Positions 13,269 through 21,350 of a stretch of DNA of 21,350 nt are shown piece after piece. The DNA is from a virus: the IMG/VR virus record IMGVR_UViG_3300010148_000154, positions 1-21,350 of that record; one strand, written 5' to 3'. How positions within the stretch are numbered: position 1 is the first letter of the stretch; every line of letters begins with the position of its first letter. The translations under genes were made by a program, and so were the position numbers. The notes beneath the pieces are model-generated. The model saw nothing but the letters and a program-made list of their open reading frames with translations, was not told the origin of the DNA and made no database searches.

Positions 13269-15010
13269 TGATAAGAAGCGTATTTGATAGACCAATGTTT
13301 CGTAATCCTAATATCCGTAGGAGTGATCCTTCTGGTATCATGGCTTCTAGTCCAGAGTTGATTAGAGTTGGAACAGCAGAAGCTAGTCAAATAAATCCTA
13401 CTGTGGCAAATGAATTTAAAGTTGGTAAACTTAAGTCAATTTACGATTTCACAATACCTTTTTATGGACAGAGAAAACCACTAGGCAGATCTAACACAGA
13501 GATAGACGCGGCAGATTTTGAGTTTGGAAGAGTTACACCTGTAACAGCAAAAGGTTTTGGTGCAATCCCAGGCAGTTCGGCTATAACAGAAGAAGTGGGT
13601 GGTGGAGAAGTAACCAATATTCCGCCATCAATAAATGATACAACTCAAAACATATTGAATACAGCAACAGCTAAGAAAATTGATGATGAAGCAGAAACAT
13701 ATGATGGTGGAGATATACCAGTTTCAGAAGCTCCTTTTACATCTAATGTAAAACCAAAACCAGAGGACACTACAAAAAAGTTTGACTTTAAGGACATCAA
13801 AAAAAGAACAGCTACCGAGATACAAGGCATACAAAATCTTTATTCAACCTACGCAACTGATTTAGATAATTTAGACAATGCTAATATATTAGGTAAAACT
13901 TATGATAAGCATAAAGAAGAATATATAGCTGCTCTACAGAAGAAACCAGAAGAGGCTACGTTTGGGGATGTAAGAGATGCCGCTTTTGATTTGCTTGGTT
14001 ATGACAAAGACAAACTTGACGAAAACTTATCTAAGGATCAACAAGGATCTGTATGGTTGAATATGATGAGGGCAGGTCTTGCCATGGCTGCGGGTGAGAG
14101 TGAAAACGCACTAACAAATGTAGCTAAAGGTTTTCAAGTTGGTCTTGAAGGCTACGGCAGAGACATGAAAGATCTTTCAGATGATTACAGAGAAGACGTA
14201 AAAACTTATCAAAGCACAATGTATAAGTTGTTAGCAGACAAGAAATCTGAAAACATTGCAAAGAACGCATTAGATGTCCAAAGAAAAGCAGCAGAATTTA
14301 ACATAGTACAACAAACTCGTGGTGAAGAAAGAAAAGACTTGCTTGATAAGTTAAACACAGAAGTTGCCATGAGAAAGATAAAGATTGAAAGTCTGGCTAC
14401 CATGGCTAACTATGACTTAGAGAAGTTTAAGTTAGACAAGAGTGATTCAGAGTTTCAAAACATGTTAGAGATTCACAAAGCTAAGATAGCTGCTCTGTTA
14501 CCAGATGAGATTCAAGCAGCGGTAACTCAAGGTCTTGTTAAGATAAAAGATGAGAGTAAGTTGATGACTGCTGAAAACTTAGAACTTACGCAAAAAGGTA
14601 TAAATCAACAGTTTGATTTACTTAAAGAACTAAAAGATAGTAAAGTTACCAGACCAACAGAATCCATGCAAAAAATTAACATAGCTGGACGTAAAGGAGG
14701 TTTTGGTATGCAGGCGGCTCCAGGCACAGAGCTTTCTGCTTCCGTACAAGAAGAGTTAGGATTGACTCTTCAAAACTTAACTGCATCTACTAGTCCTTTT
14801 CAAAAAGCTCTAGATCCATTTCAAGGTAACGCTAACGCTGCTTTAGGTGCATTGATTACTGCATTTAAACCTTTAAGAGAAAAAGGTGTTATTCTTAAAT
14901 ATGACGATATGCCAGAGATAATTAAAAACGCTATTGAAACTGGAGATGCAGACACTGTACGAACATATCAAAACAACGCAGACCTCTTTGTGGGATCACC
15001 AGGCAGTTAA
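13268..15010 (+). CDS. Internal virion-like protein with coiled-coil region (580 aa)
   Basis: Begins in a TAATG overlap. The first 190 residues are polar and probably flexible. At about residues 255-300 lies WLNMMRAGLAMAAGESENAL and then TNVAKGFQVGLEGYGRDMKD; this LAMAAGxSxNAL pattern recurs in marine phage internal or structural proteins. It is followed by a long charged helical region (about 300-420, including KNALDVQRKAAEFNIVQQTR and DKLNTEVAMRKIKIESLATM) likely to form coiled coils. The C-terminal 130 residues are mixed helical. There are no signal peptide, membrane segment or enzyme motifs. Position between the heptad-repeat protein and the 1583-residue protein fits a DNA-ejection complex of the T7 gp14/gp15/gp16 kind by analogy only. 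Confidence 0.68.
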   Translation: MIRSVFDRPMFRNPNIRRSDPSGIMASSPELIRVGTAEASQINPTVANEFKVGKLKSIYDFTIPFYGQRKPLGRSNTEIDAADFEFGRVTPVTAKGFGAIPGSSAITEEVGGGEVTNIPPSINDTTQNILNTATAKKIDDEAETYDGGDIPVSEAPFTSNVKPKPEDTTKKFDFKDIKKRTATEIQGIQNLYSTYATDLDNLDNANILGKTYDKHKEEYIAALQKKPEEATFGDVRDAAFDLLGYDKDKLDENLSKDQQGSVWLNMMRAGLAMAAGESENALTNVAKGFQVGLEGYGRDMKDLSDDYREDVKTYQSTMYKLLADKKSENIAKNALDVQRKAAEFNIVQQTRGEERKDLLDKLNTEVAMRKIKIESLATMANYDLEKFKLDKSDSEFQNMLEIHKAKIAALLPDEIQAAVTQGLVKIKDESKLMTAENLELTQKGINQQFDLLKELKDSKVTRPTESMQKINIAGRKGGFGMQAAPGTELSASVQEELGLTLQNLTASTSPFQKALDPFQGNANAALGALITAFKPLREKGVILKYDDMPEIIKNAIETGDADTVRTYQNNADLFVGSPGS

Positions 15011-18000
15011 ATGTTTACTTATGAAGTTGATGGAAAAAAATACACCTACCTAAAAGAGATAGGTCAAGAAGAAGCTGAAAAAAGAGTTAGAGCTTTCAAT
15101 GAAAAACAAGCAAATCTAGCTAAAGCTAGAGGTGGTGGTAGCTACGAGGGGTTTTTTACAGAAGCTGGTGAGGGTGTGCTTTCTGGTTTATCTAAAATAC
15201 CAGAAGGAATAATTACAACAGGAACTTTGGTAAGCGATGCCATAACTGGAGGTAGAGCCACCGACACAGTTGAAGCATGGTTTGATGGAATCAGAGAAGA
15301 TCTTGGTATAGATCCAGAAGGAGCAGCTGGTAAAGTTACAGAAGCTCTAGTTCAATTTGGTATTCCAGGTGTTGCAGCTGCTTCTGCCGTGTCCAAAGCG
15401 GGCAGAGTAGGAAGAATCTTACAAGGTAAGCCACTGATAGGTGCAAGAAATCCACAGATAGGTCCTAAAAATGCTCGTGTTCTAGGAACCAACCTAAGTG
15501 GTATCAACAAAGCTAGAGATCCTTTCAGAAAATTTAAGAAAGATGGAAAAACTGTTTTTCAAAAACAAACAAAGGCACAAAAGTTAGGGCGATATGCAAC
15601 TATGTTAACTGCCGCTGGTTTAGCAGATGCGATTGTTTCTACAGATGATACACAAACACTAGGTGACTTCTTTGATGCAGGTCCTACAAACACCATAGAT
15701 GCTGTCGGTCTTGATGGACAAGAAAGAGCTTTTGCAAAAATTTTAAATAAATTAAAGATTGGTCTTGAAGGCGGTGTGGCAACTGCCGTGATACCTCCAG
15801 CACTTGGTGCGTCTCTAAAAGTTTTAAACAAGACTCTAAGTGCACGGCCCATAGAAGCATTAACAGAGTTAAATTCCAGAGTGGGTAATGCAGCTGCTAA
15901 TGTTTTACCCAGAGAGTCTACTGTTTTAGATATTGCAAGTGGTATGACAGTACCTTTGGCTAAAGGCATGATAGAGGGTGCTAAAAAATCTATTGGTCGA
16001 AGAGAGATGGCACTTAAGCAGAATGAATCAAGTATGAGAAGTTTACCAGCTCTTGTTGGTAAAATGGAAGCCTTATTAAGATACAGAGGTTTTTTAGATC
16101 CAGTAGTAGCAAGAGCACGATCTTTAATTAATCCAGAAGTCGAAGGCAATATAAAAGTTGCTAAACAAAAGATGCAAGATATCGATAAAAAGATTGAAGA
16201 AATTTTAAGAACTCCTAGATATATTGGACTTCCAGACCACAATAAAAGAAAATATTTAGATAACTTCATGGATGTTCTTGAGGGTGCAAGAAAAGGACAA
16301 GACACTTCCTCTTTGACTAATAGACAAAGAAGATTAGCGGTTGAAAAAGAAAACAAAATTATAGATCTACCAGATGAGCTTTATCAAGAATATGTAAAAG
16401 CCGCTGATACCATCAAAGGATTAACTGACCAGTTCTTAAATAGTAAAGTTATATCTGATTTACCAGAAGACGCTGTGATACAAGGTGGTTTAACTAGAGA
16501 AAATTTTAGAGCACAAGTTTCAAGAATGATGAGAGAGGGTGGATATCTAAGAAGATTATATAGAATATACAACGATAAGAACTATGTTATAAAACCTCAA
16601 GCTAAGACAGAAATAATTAGAAAAATAACAAGAGGTGAAGGCGTAGATTATGGTCACATAAGAGGTATATTAAGTGACACACCATACAAGATAACTGACG
16701 AACAGATGGCTGAATTGACTGCAAGACAAAGCACTTTAAGTCGAGATCAAGCACAGTTTTATATAGACAAAGTTGTTAGTAACGCAAAAGCAAAAGGCAG
16801 TGGTGTCCACGCATTATCAAGAGTGTTCCAAACAAGATTAGATACGAGTTTGATTAACAAAAGAAAAGTAGATAGTGAAGTCTTACGCTTAATACTTGGA
16901 GAGATCAGAGATCCAAGAGAGGCTTTCATATCAACAGTGTCAGAGTTATCTAATTTTATAGCGACTGATAGATTTTTAGGATTGTTTAAAGAAACTGTAG
17001 ATGAAAACATAGCCGCAACAGTTGCGAGAAATGCAGCACGACCCACGACACTAAGAGCAGCTCCAGAAGAAAAACAACTTTTCTATAAAATGGATGATGA
17101 AATTATAAACTGGATAAGACAAAAGCCAGACGTATTTAATGTAAACCCAAACGTAATAGATAGAGTATCTGATCTTGATGAAAAGACATTGGGAGCAGCT
17201 CTTGATGATTGGTTAGCTGCCCATCCTAATCATGTTATTCTAGGACGATCTGCCGAAACTAGTGTGAAGAGAGATATATATTCACCTGGTGCTAACCAAA
17301 CAACTAGTATGTTCGGAAGTATGTTTGGATACGCAGTACCAAGAGTTATGTATAATAACTTGAGCACATACGCTATGAATGATTCTGACACCATGCCGAC
17401 TTTGCTTAGACAAGCGTATGGTTTTTTTCAGACTTTGAAGGGTGCAACACAATATGCGAAAACAATTCTCTCTCCTTTAACACAAGTTAGAAACGTCACT
17501 TCTGCAGCGGGTTTTGCACTAGCACAAGGTAATGTTGGTAAAGGAGCCAGTCTTGGTAGCTCTTTTAATCTTGTTTTAAGAGATGTAATTGACAAAGAAC
17601 TTAAAGTGAAAGGTATGACTTTTGCAGATTTACAAAGAGATGGTAAAACACTGGACTTTCTTGTTGATATGCAGAAGCGAGGAGTCATTGGTAGCTCGGC
17701 TCAGTTACGAGAGATACAAGAAAATTTAAGAAAAGGACTAGGATACGAAGCAAGAGGAGATTTTGTAGAAGGTCAAATTAAAGGTGGAGCAGCACAAGAA
17801 AGAGTAGAGACTTTAGGTAGATCTGATCCACAATTTAAAACAGAAAAGAGAAGTAAACTGGGACAGTTTTTTAAGAAGCCTCTTGGTTTTGCAGAAGACT
17901 TATACAGAGGTGGCGATGATGTTTGGAAGATATACAACTATCTCTTTGAGACACAGAAGTTTAGAAATGCTCGAAGAAAGATGCAGGCCAGTGCCATAAA

Positions 18001-19762
18001 CAATGCTAAAAAAGCTCCAGGGTTTGACAATCTAACTATAGAACAACAACGAGCAGCTATCGCTAACGCAACAAGAAATGCAGACAGAGAGTTTGGAAGA
18101 ACGATAGGTGCAAAAGCAGACGCTACGCCAGAGGAGTTTGAAGAGGCTTTCAAACAATTTACGGCAGACAATATTCGTAATCTCGTTCCAAACTACGAAC
18201 TTGTTCCAGATGCGATAAAAGGTTTAAGAGGTTTGCCTCTTGGTAACTTTATAGCGTTTCCAGCAGAAATAATTAGAACTGGTTTTAATACTTTAGATGT
18301 AGCCATGAAAGAACTTGCTAGTGATAGTGCAGCAATCAGAGAGATTGGTGCTAGAAGAATGACTAGCTCGTTGTTCACATTTGGTATAATGGGTGAAGGC
18401 TTACAAAGATTTGGTCAGATGATGACAGACACATCTGATGAAGAGATTGATGCTATCAACAGACTATCTGCTCCGTGGCAAAGAAACTCTGTGTTGATAC
18501 CAGTTGGTAAAGATGAAAAAGGTAATCCAGAAGTTATAGATTTTAGTTACACAAATCCTTGGGACTTGGTTTCCAAACCTTTTCATACCATGGCTAGATC
18601 TTTAAGAGATGGTACAAGATTAGATAAAAGTGATTTTGCTAAAATTAGAGGTGCTACTTTTGATTCCATTGCAGAATTTTTCAGTCCTTTCTTCGAAGTA
18701 TCCATGGTTTATGATGCAGTGTTAGATGTGTTACCAAAAGAAAGTGCTCTTGGACTTGGTGTTGGAAGAGGTGGAGTAACTAGATCTGGTGCTAAAGTTT
18801 ACAAAGAAGGAGATGAGTTAGGACTACAGTTTGAAAAAGGCTTGATACATATACTTGATACTCTTAAACCAAACATACTTCCTATAAGAATACCAACTGG
18901 TGCTGATCTTGGTATTGCTAGAGGACAGGCAGTTAAGTCTCCAGAACTTGGTAGAACTGCAAGAGGTTTATTCTTTCCAGAAGGTGGTCAGTTTCTAGGT
19001 TTTAATGTTGAAGCAGAAGAACCTACAACTGGTCGAGAATATAAAAGATATGGTGAACTATTCAGAGCTTTCACTGGTCTTCAGTCACAGATTATAGACA
19101 GAGATAGAATTGCAGAGTTTAAAGCTCAAGAGTTTAAAGGAGCTAGATCTGGCGCTGCAACATTGTTTACAGATGTATTAAGATTAAAAGATCCTAGTAA
19201 AGATCAAGTGCTCGAAGCATATCTAAGAGCAGATGATGCAAGACTTAGAGCATTTAAAGAAATGAAACTAAACTATGATAGTCTAAAAAAATTAGGGATG
19301 TCAGATACTCAACTCGCTAGAATTTTTAAGGTAAAAGCTGGATTAGGTAACAGAGAAATCTTTTCTTTGAGAGCAGACAAATACTTACCATACTTTCCAA
19401 GTAAAGAAAGACTTGGAGTAGCTAGAAGACAAGGGATTAATTTACCGATATCTTCTCTTCAAAAATTATTTAGAAACAGATTGGGTCTTCGATTAACACC
19501 AGAACCAGTAGAATTAAAAACACCAACAAAAAATATTAGAGAGTTCTTAAACTTATCGAATCTTCCCAAGAAGAACGATCAGTTACCTCAACCAAGACCA
19601 CAAAACTTGACTCAAGAACCACCGACAGTGGAGATGACTGAAAATAGAGCCGTGAACGAATTGTTAAGACCCTCTCCAGAAAATAGACAGATCGCAGCCT
19701 TCTTAGGTGGTGATCCAGAAACTATAATAAAAAATATGGAAATAGCTAGGAGAACTGGATGA
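15011..19762 (+). CDS. Very large internal virion / DNA-ejection-type protein (1583 aa)
   Basis: The longest frame in the window, starting directly after the previous stop. The opening FTYEVDGKKYTYLKEIGQEE resembles the short DGK-x-Y start module of phage structural proteins. Residues about 110-140 hold a hydrophobic segment (VQFGIPGVAAASAVSKAG), with others near 195-210 (YATMLTAAGLADAI) and 255-270 (GGVATAVIPPALGA). The rest is mostly charged helix with many Arg/Lys-rich stretches, plus repeated loosely hydrophobic parts such as QVRNVTSAAGFALAQGNVGK. The last 90 residues are proline-rich. I find no lytic transglycosylase, polymerase or protease motif by eye. Size, helicity and position just before the endolysin resemble the largest T7-like ejection protein (gp16, 1318 residues), so an internal virion role is the best inference. 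Confidence 0.65.
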   Translation: MFTYEVDGKKYTYLKEIGQEEAEKRVRAFNEKQANLAKARGGGSYEGFFTEAGEGVLSGLSKIPEGIITTGTLVSDAITGGRATDTVEAWFDGIREDLGIDPEGAAGKVTEALVQFGIPGVAAASAVSKAGRVGRILQGKPLIGARNPQIGPKNARVLGTNLSGINKARDPFRKFKKDGKTVFQKQTKAQKLGRYATMLTAAGLADAIVSTDDTQTLGDFFDAGPTNTIDAVGLDGQERAFAKILNKLKIGLEGGVATAVIPPALGASLKVLNKTLSARPIEALTELNSRVGNAAANVLPRESTVLDIASGMTVPLAKGMIEGAKKSIGRREMALKQNESSMRSLPALVGKMEALLRYRGFLDPVVARARSLINPEVEGNIKVAKQKMQDIDKKIEEILRTPRYIGLPDHNKRKYLDNFMDVLEGARKGQDTSSLTNRQRRLAVEKENKIIDLPDELYQEYVKAADTIKGLTDQFLNSKVISDLPEDAVIQGGLTRENFRAQVSRMMREGGYLRRLYRIYNDKNYVIKPQAKTEIIRKITRGEGVDYGHIRGILSDTPYKITDEQMAELTARQSTLSRDQAQFYIDKVVSNAKAKGSGVHALSRVFQTRLDTSLINKRKVDSEVLRLILGEIRDPREAFISTVSELSNFIATDRFLGLFKETVDENIAATVARNAARPTTLRAAPEEKQLFYKMDDEIINWIRQKPDVFNVNPNVIDRVSDLDEKTLGAALDDWLAAHPNHVILGRSAETSVKRDIYSPGANQTTSMFGSMFGYAVPRVMYNNLSTYAMNDSDTMPTLLRQAYGFFQTLKGATQYAKTILSPLTQVRNVTSAAGFALAQGNVGKGASLGSSFNLVLRDVIDKELKVKGMTFADLQRDGKTLDFLVDMQKRGVIGSSAQLREIQENLRKGLGYEARGDFVEGQIKGGAAQERVETLGRSDPQFKTEKRSKLGQFFKKPLGFAEDLYRGGDDVWKIYNYLFETQKFRNARRKMQASAINNAKKAPGFDNLTIEQQRAAIANATRNADREFGRTIGAKADATPEEFEEAFKQFTADNIRNLVPNYELVPDAIKGLRGLPLGNFIAFPAEIIRTGFNTLDVAMKELASDSAAIREIGARRMTSSLFTFGIMGEGLQRFGQMMTDTSDEEIDAINRLSAPWQRNSVLIPVGKDEKGNPEVIDFSYTNPWDLVSKPFHTMARSLRDGTRLDKSDFAKIRGATFDSIAEFFSPFFEVSMVYDAVLDVLPKESALGLGVGRGGVTRSGAKVYKEGDELGLQFEKGLIHILDTLKPNILPIRIPTGADLGIARGQAVKSPELGRTARGLFFPEGGQFLGFNVEAEEPTTGREYKRYGELFRAFTGLQSQIIDRDRIAEFKAQEFKGARSGAATLFTDVLRLKDPSKDQVLEAYLRADDARLRAFKEMKLNYDSLKKLGMSDTQLARIFKVKAGLGNREIFSLRADKYLPYFPSKERLGVARRQGINLPISSLQKLFRNRLGLRLTPEPVELKTPTKNIREFLNLSNLPKKNDQLPQPRPQNLTQEPPTVEMTENRAVNELLRPSPENRQIAAFLGGDPETIIKNMEIARRTG

Positions 19763-20223
19763 GTAGATTATCACCACATTTTACAATAGCAGAGTTTGTG
19801 AAATCACAAACGGCAGAAAGAAAAGGTATAGAGAACACGCCTGGAGACAAACATGTAGTAGCTATGATGGCACTATGTGAGAATGTTCTTGAACCTATCA
19901 GAACTCACTTTGATAAACCAGTTGTTATTAACTCTGGGTATCGCAGCGCAGCGTTATGTCGAGCCATAGGATCAAAAAGCACAAGTCAACATTGTAAAGG
20001 TCAAGCGGCGGACATAGAGATACCAGGTATTGCCAATGCAGAACTAGCACAACATATAGCAAACGAATTAGATTTCGATCAGTTAATATTAGAATGTTAT
20101 GAAAGAGCCAAGGGTCCAAGCTCTGGTTGGGTGCATGTATCATACGTTGGTGACGCAAACAGAAAAGAGACTCTTACATACGATAGAGTAAACGGATACA
20201 GAAGAGGTTTAATTTATACATAA
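19759..20223 (+). CDS. Endolysin-like M15 peptidase (D-Ala-D-Ala carboxypeptidase type)
   Basis: The 154-residue protein overlaps the preceding stop by ATGA. It is a compact M15_3-type zinc peptidase: FTIAEFVKSQTAERKGIENT at the N-terminus, VVINSGYRS at about 55-63, then STSQHCKGQAADIEI giving zinc ligands H78 and D85, and GWVHVSYVG giving the third ligand H126. E112 in LILECYE is a candidate catalytic acid. Such enzymes cut peptide cross-links in peptidoglycan for host lysis or, if in the virion, for wall penetration. There is no signal peptide, so release would need a holin or equivalent. The length is normal for single-domain phage M15 enzymes and all key residues are present. Confidence 0.9.
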   Translation: MSRLSPHFTIAEFVKSQTAERKGIENTPGDKHVVAMMALCENVLEPIRTHFDKPVVINSGYRSAALCRAIGSKSTSQHCKGQAADIEIPGIANAELAQHIANELDFDQLILECYERAKGPSSGWVHVSYVGDANRKETLTYDRVNGYRRGLIYT

Positions 20224-20865
20224 ATGTCTACATTAATTGTTAATTTACCTTCGATAGATGTATGGGTTCGTAAAGAATATTTAAGAGATGGAGAAGATGG
20301 ACACGGAGAATTTGTAAAAGGTGTCTGGGTTACTGCGAAATCTATTCCAGGTCGAGCTTTCTATTTTGAAACTTATCTCCCTGACTACGGTGCTCTTTAC
20401 GATAAACTACCTATTAGTGCTTTTACTTCTGAACCACAGACCCCAGATCCAGATATGGATCTTTATAATCTCCAGTTTTGGAATTGCATGGATTATGGGG
20501 TGGTGGCAGTTAGCAAACAGTTTATAGGATCAATGGACTTTGAAGTTTACACAAGAGATCACGGCATTGTAAAAGGATCTTACGTTTGTACTTTAGATAA
20601 CTATCACGAGAGTATAGACACGATAGATTATTCAACCAGTGAGAAACCAGCAGAACACAAATCATTTAACTTATTAGAATTAGATAACGGACAGTTCTGT
20701 CTGTATCCAAACAACAGAATGAGAGTGTACGATAATTCACTAACACCAGACAAGCCACTGCAACCAGACTTCAAAGTTAGTACAGAAATATATCAAGTTG
20801 AGAACGGACAGAAGTTCAGACTCGGAGATACAGACGAGTATTTTTGGAAGGCAAAAGATGAATGA
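20224..20865 (+). CDS. Conserved phage protein of unknown function (213 aa)
   Basis: Starts at once after the endolysin stop (TAA then ATG). The protein is soluble and aromatic-rich, with VNLPSIDVWVRKEYLRDGED at the N-terminus, WVTAKSIPGRAFYFETYLPD, FWNCMDYGVVAVSK in the middle and a C-terminal half with NGQFCLYPNNRMRVYDNSLT and FKVSTEIY. The style (E-Y-L-x-D, GR-x-F-x-FE-x-YLP-x-YGA-x-YDKLPISAF) is strongly conserved in marine phages, where it is usually adjacent to lysis or late genes; I know no assigned function. The stop overlaps the next start in ATGA, so the two genes are coupled. Confidence 0.75.
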   Translation: MSTLIVNLPSIDVWVRKEYLRDGEDGHGEFVKGVWVTAKSIPGRAFYFETYLPDYGALYDKLPISAFTSEPQTPDPDMDLYNLQFWNCMDYGVVAVSKQFIGSMDFEVYTRDHGIVKGSYVCTLDNYHESIDTIDYSTSEKPAEHKSFNLLELDNGQFCLYPNNRMRVYDNSLTPDKPLQPDFKVSTEIYQVENGQKFRLGDTDEYFWKAKDE

Positions 20866-21044
20866 TAGAGTTTCTTCTGGTCTTCATGCTCAACGAAAGA
20901 GTGATAGATCAGACACAAAGATTTGAAAATATTAACAGTTGTTTGTATTTTGCAAGACGTTTGAACAATCAACCAGATGTTCCACTACCAGATGGTGAAA
21001 TCGGCAAAATCACTGCATATTGCAAACCTGTCAGAAAAAACTAG
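20862..21044 (+). CDS. Small conserved phage protein with hydrophobic N-terminus (60 aa)
   Basis: Starts in an ATGA overlap with the previous gene. The first 10 residues (MIEFLLVFML) are hydrophobic, too short for a classical spanning helix, but then comes NERVIDQTQRFENINSCLYF. Two cysteines (C28 and C54) could pair if exported. The pattern IEFLL-x-F, F-x-(N/D)-IN-x-CLYFA-x-RLN and a C-terminal TAYCKPVRK is one I recognise from other marine phages, next to the gene seen here upstream. A membrane-associated or lysis-accessory role is a guess from position and hydrophobicity. Its last bases form part of the leftward terminator-like hairpin. Confidence 0.7.
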   Translation: MIEFLLVFMLNERVIDQTQRFENINSCLYFARRLNNQPDVPLPDGEIGKITAYCKPVRKN

Positions 21045-21068
21045 GCTCTCAGATCGCCACACAGAGCC
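21035..21068 (-). terminator. Candidate intrinsic terminator for leftward DNA polymerase transcript
   Basis: Read on the - strand, GGCTCT (21068-21063) pairs with AGAGCC (21049-21044) across a 13-base loop, and six T residues follow at 21040-21035 after a three-base spacer. This is the layout of a Rho-independent terminator, although the 6-bp stem is short. It lies about 70 bases past the polymerase stop and partly inside the end of the + strand gene at 20862-21044. Confidence 0.45.
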
Positions 21069-21087
21069 AAAACAAAGTGTCTGTGTG
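21058..21087 (+). repeat. Inverted repeat in convergent gap
   Basis: CACACAGA (21058-21065) is exactly complementary to TCTGTGTG (21080-21087) with a 14-base loop. It overlaps and so competes with the hairpin at 21044-21068. On the + strand T-rich sequence only follows about 20 bases later (21108-21130), so a rightward terminator role is possible but weak. Confidence 0.5.
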
Positions 21088-21110
21088 TGATTATACCCTA
21101 GAAATACCTT

Positions 21111-21130
21111 TGTTTTTGTATGTTTTTGTA
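21111..21130. repeat. Perfect 10-base tandem duplication
   Basis: TGTTTTTGTA is repeated exactly twice in a row just upstream of the polymerase stop position. On the + strand it supplies a T-rich tract after the hairpins. It is probably simple-sequence slippage in a non-coding gap. Confidence 0.8.
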
Positions 21131-21137
21131 TTGTCCA

Positions 21138-21350
21138 CTATCCAACTTCTCCCCAATTTGACCCCATTTCAGCGTCTACATCAAAGGGAATTTTTAGTTC
21201 TGGCACACAATTAGACATAATGTCTTTAATTTGTTCTATTTGTTTGTTGTTTTCAATATTAAAACATAATTCATCATGCACTGTTAGCATTGGTGTAAGA
21301 CCAGCATCGTAACAATCGACCATGGCTTTCTTAGTTTGATCTGCACTTGA
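21138..21350 (-). CDS. polA: Family A DNA polymerase, C-terminal fragment (window-truncated)
   Basis: The frame runs leftward from the window edge to a TAG at 21138-21140, so only the last 70 residues are present. They read SSADQTKKAMVDCYDAGLTP, then MLTVHDELCFNI, an acidic helix and a closing AEMGSNWGEVG. The S-A-D-x-x-K-x-A-M helix and the T-V-H-D-E-L strand are polymerase motif C of family A (T7 gp5/Pol I) enzymes; the HDE carries one of the two metal-binding acids. The in-frame ATG at 21323-21321 is internal and not the start, because the family match continues through codons upstream of it to the edge. This is the replication module, transcribed opposite to the virion genes. The gene symbol follows family practice. 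Confidence 0.9.
   Translation of the reverse strand, partial: SSADQTKKAMVDCYDAGLTPMLTVHDELCFNIENNKQIEQIKDIMSNCVPELKIPFDVDAEMGSNWGEVG

Noticed and set aside
15559-16356. A 265-codon open frame on the - strand within the 1583-residue gene.
   Set aside because: Shadow of a long A-rich coding gene; its product is Leu/Ser/Phe-rich with no recognisable motif, and the + strand frame is continuous.
15011-19762. N4-type virion RNA polymerase as the identity of the giant protein.
   Set aside because: I find none of the expected T7-like RNA polymerase motifs by eye, and the protein is less than half the usual size.
21090-21095. TATAAT on the - strand (ATTATA on +) as a promoter -10 box in the convergent gap.
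   Set aside because: No -35-like element is seen at suitable spacing, and a promoter there would fire into the 3' ends of convergent + strand genes.

Overview
The window is a segment of a tailed bacteriophage genome. It is AT-rich, tightly packed and almost entirely coding. The protein families are typical of uncultured marine phages that infect AT-rich bacteria (pelagiphage or other marine alphaproteobacterial phages). A P22 gp4-like neck protein, a P22 gp10-like tail protein and a set of large internal-virion-like proteins together suggest podovirus morphology. I see no bacterial housekeeping gene, tRNA, rRNA, CRISPR array or insertion sequence. Portal, capsid and terminase genes are absent and presumably lie to the left, outside the window.

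Layout on the + strand: (1) 7-374, two small very basic proteins. (2) 375-2001, head-tail connector and adaptor proteins around a small unknown gene. (3) 2012-3016, a Rossmann-like gene resembling GT42 sialyltransferases/DUF115 and a small conserved unknown. (4) 3018-6813, four low-complexity, Thr/Gly/Ser-rich tail or fibre proteins; one carries a cupredoxin-like domain with all four type 1 copper ligands, another begins with a triple 14-residue repeat. (5) 6832-9230, four consecutive genes resembling 2-oxoglutarate/Fe(II) oxygenases. (6) 9242-11406, the gp10-like tail protein and a small unknown. (7) 11407-19762, a glycine-zipper protein, a heptad-repeat protein, a coiled-coil protein and a 1583-residue protein that look like internal virion (DNA ejection) proteins. 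(8) 19759-21044, an M15 peptidase endolysin and two conserved unknowns.

The right end (21138-21350) carries, on the - strand, the C-terminus of a family A DNA polymerase. The virion/lysis module and the replication module therefore converge on a 93-base gap, where an intrinsic-terminator-like hairpin can be seen for leftward transcripts. No gap exceeds about 100 bases. Genes on the + strand abut or overlap through TAATG and ATGA junctions, consistent with one or a few long late transcripts with translational coupling.

The most unusual feature is the cassette of four divergent 2OG-Fe(II) oxygenase-like genes placed between tail genes, together with a glycosyltransferase-like gene and a copper-site domain in a tail protein. 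This suggests chemistry acting on the virion surface, on a host surface molecule or on a host protein, but that role is inference.
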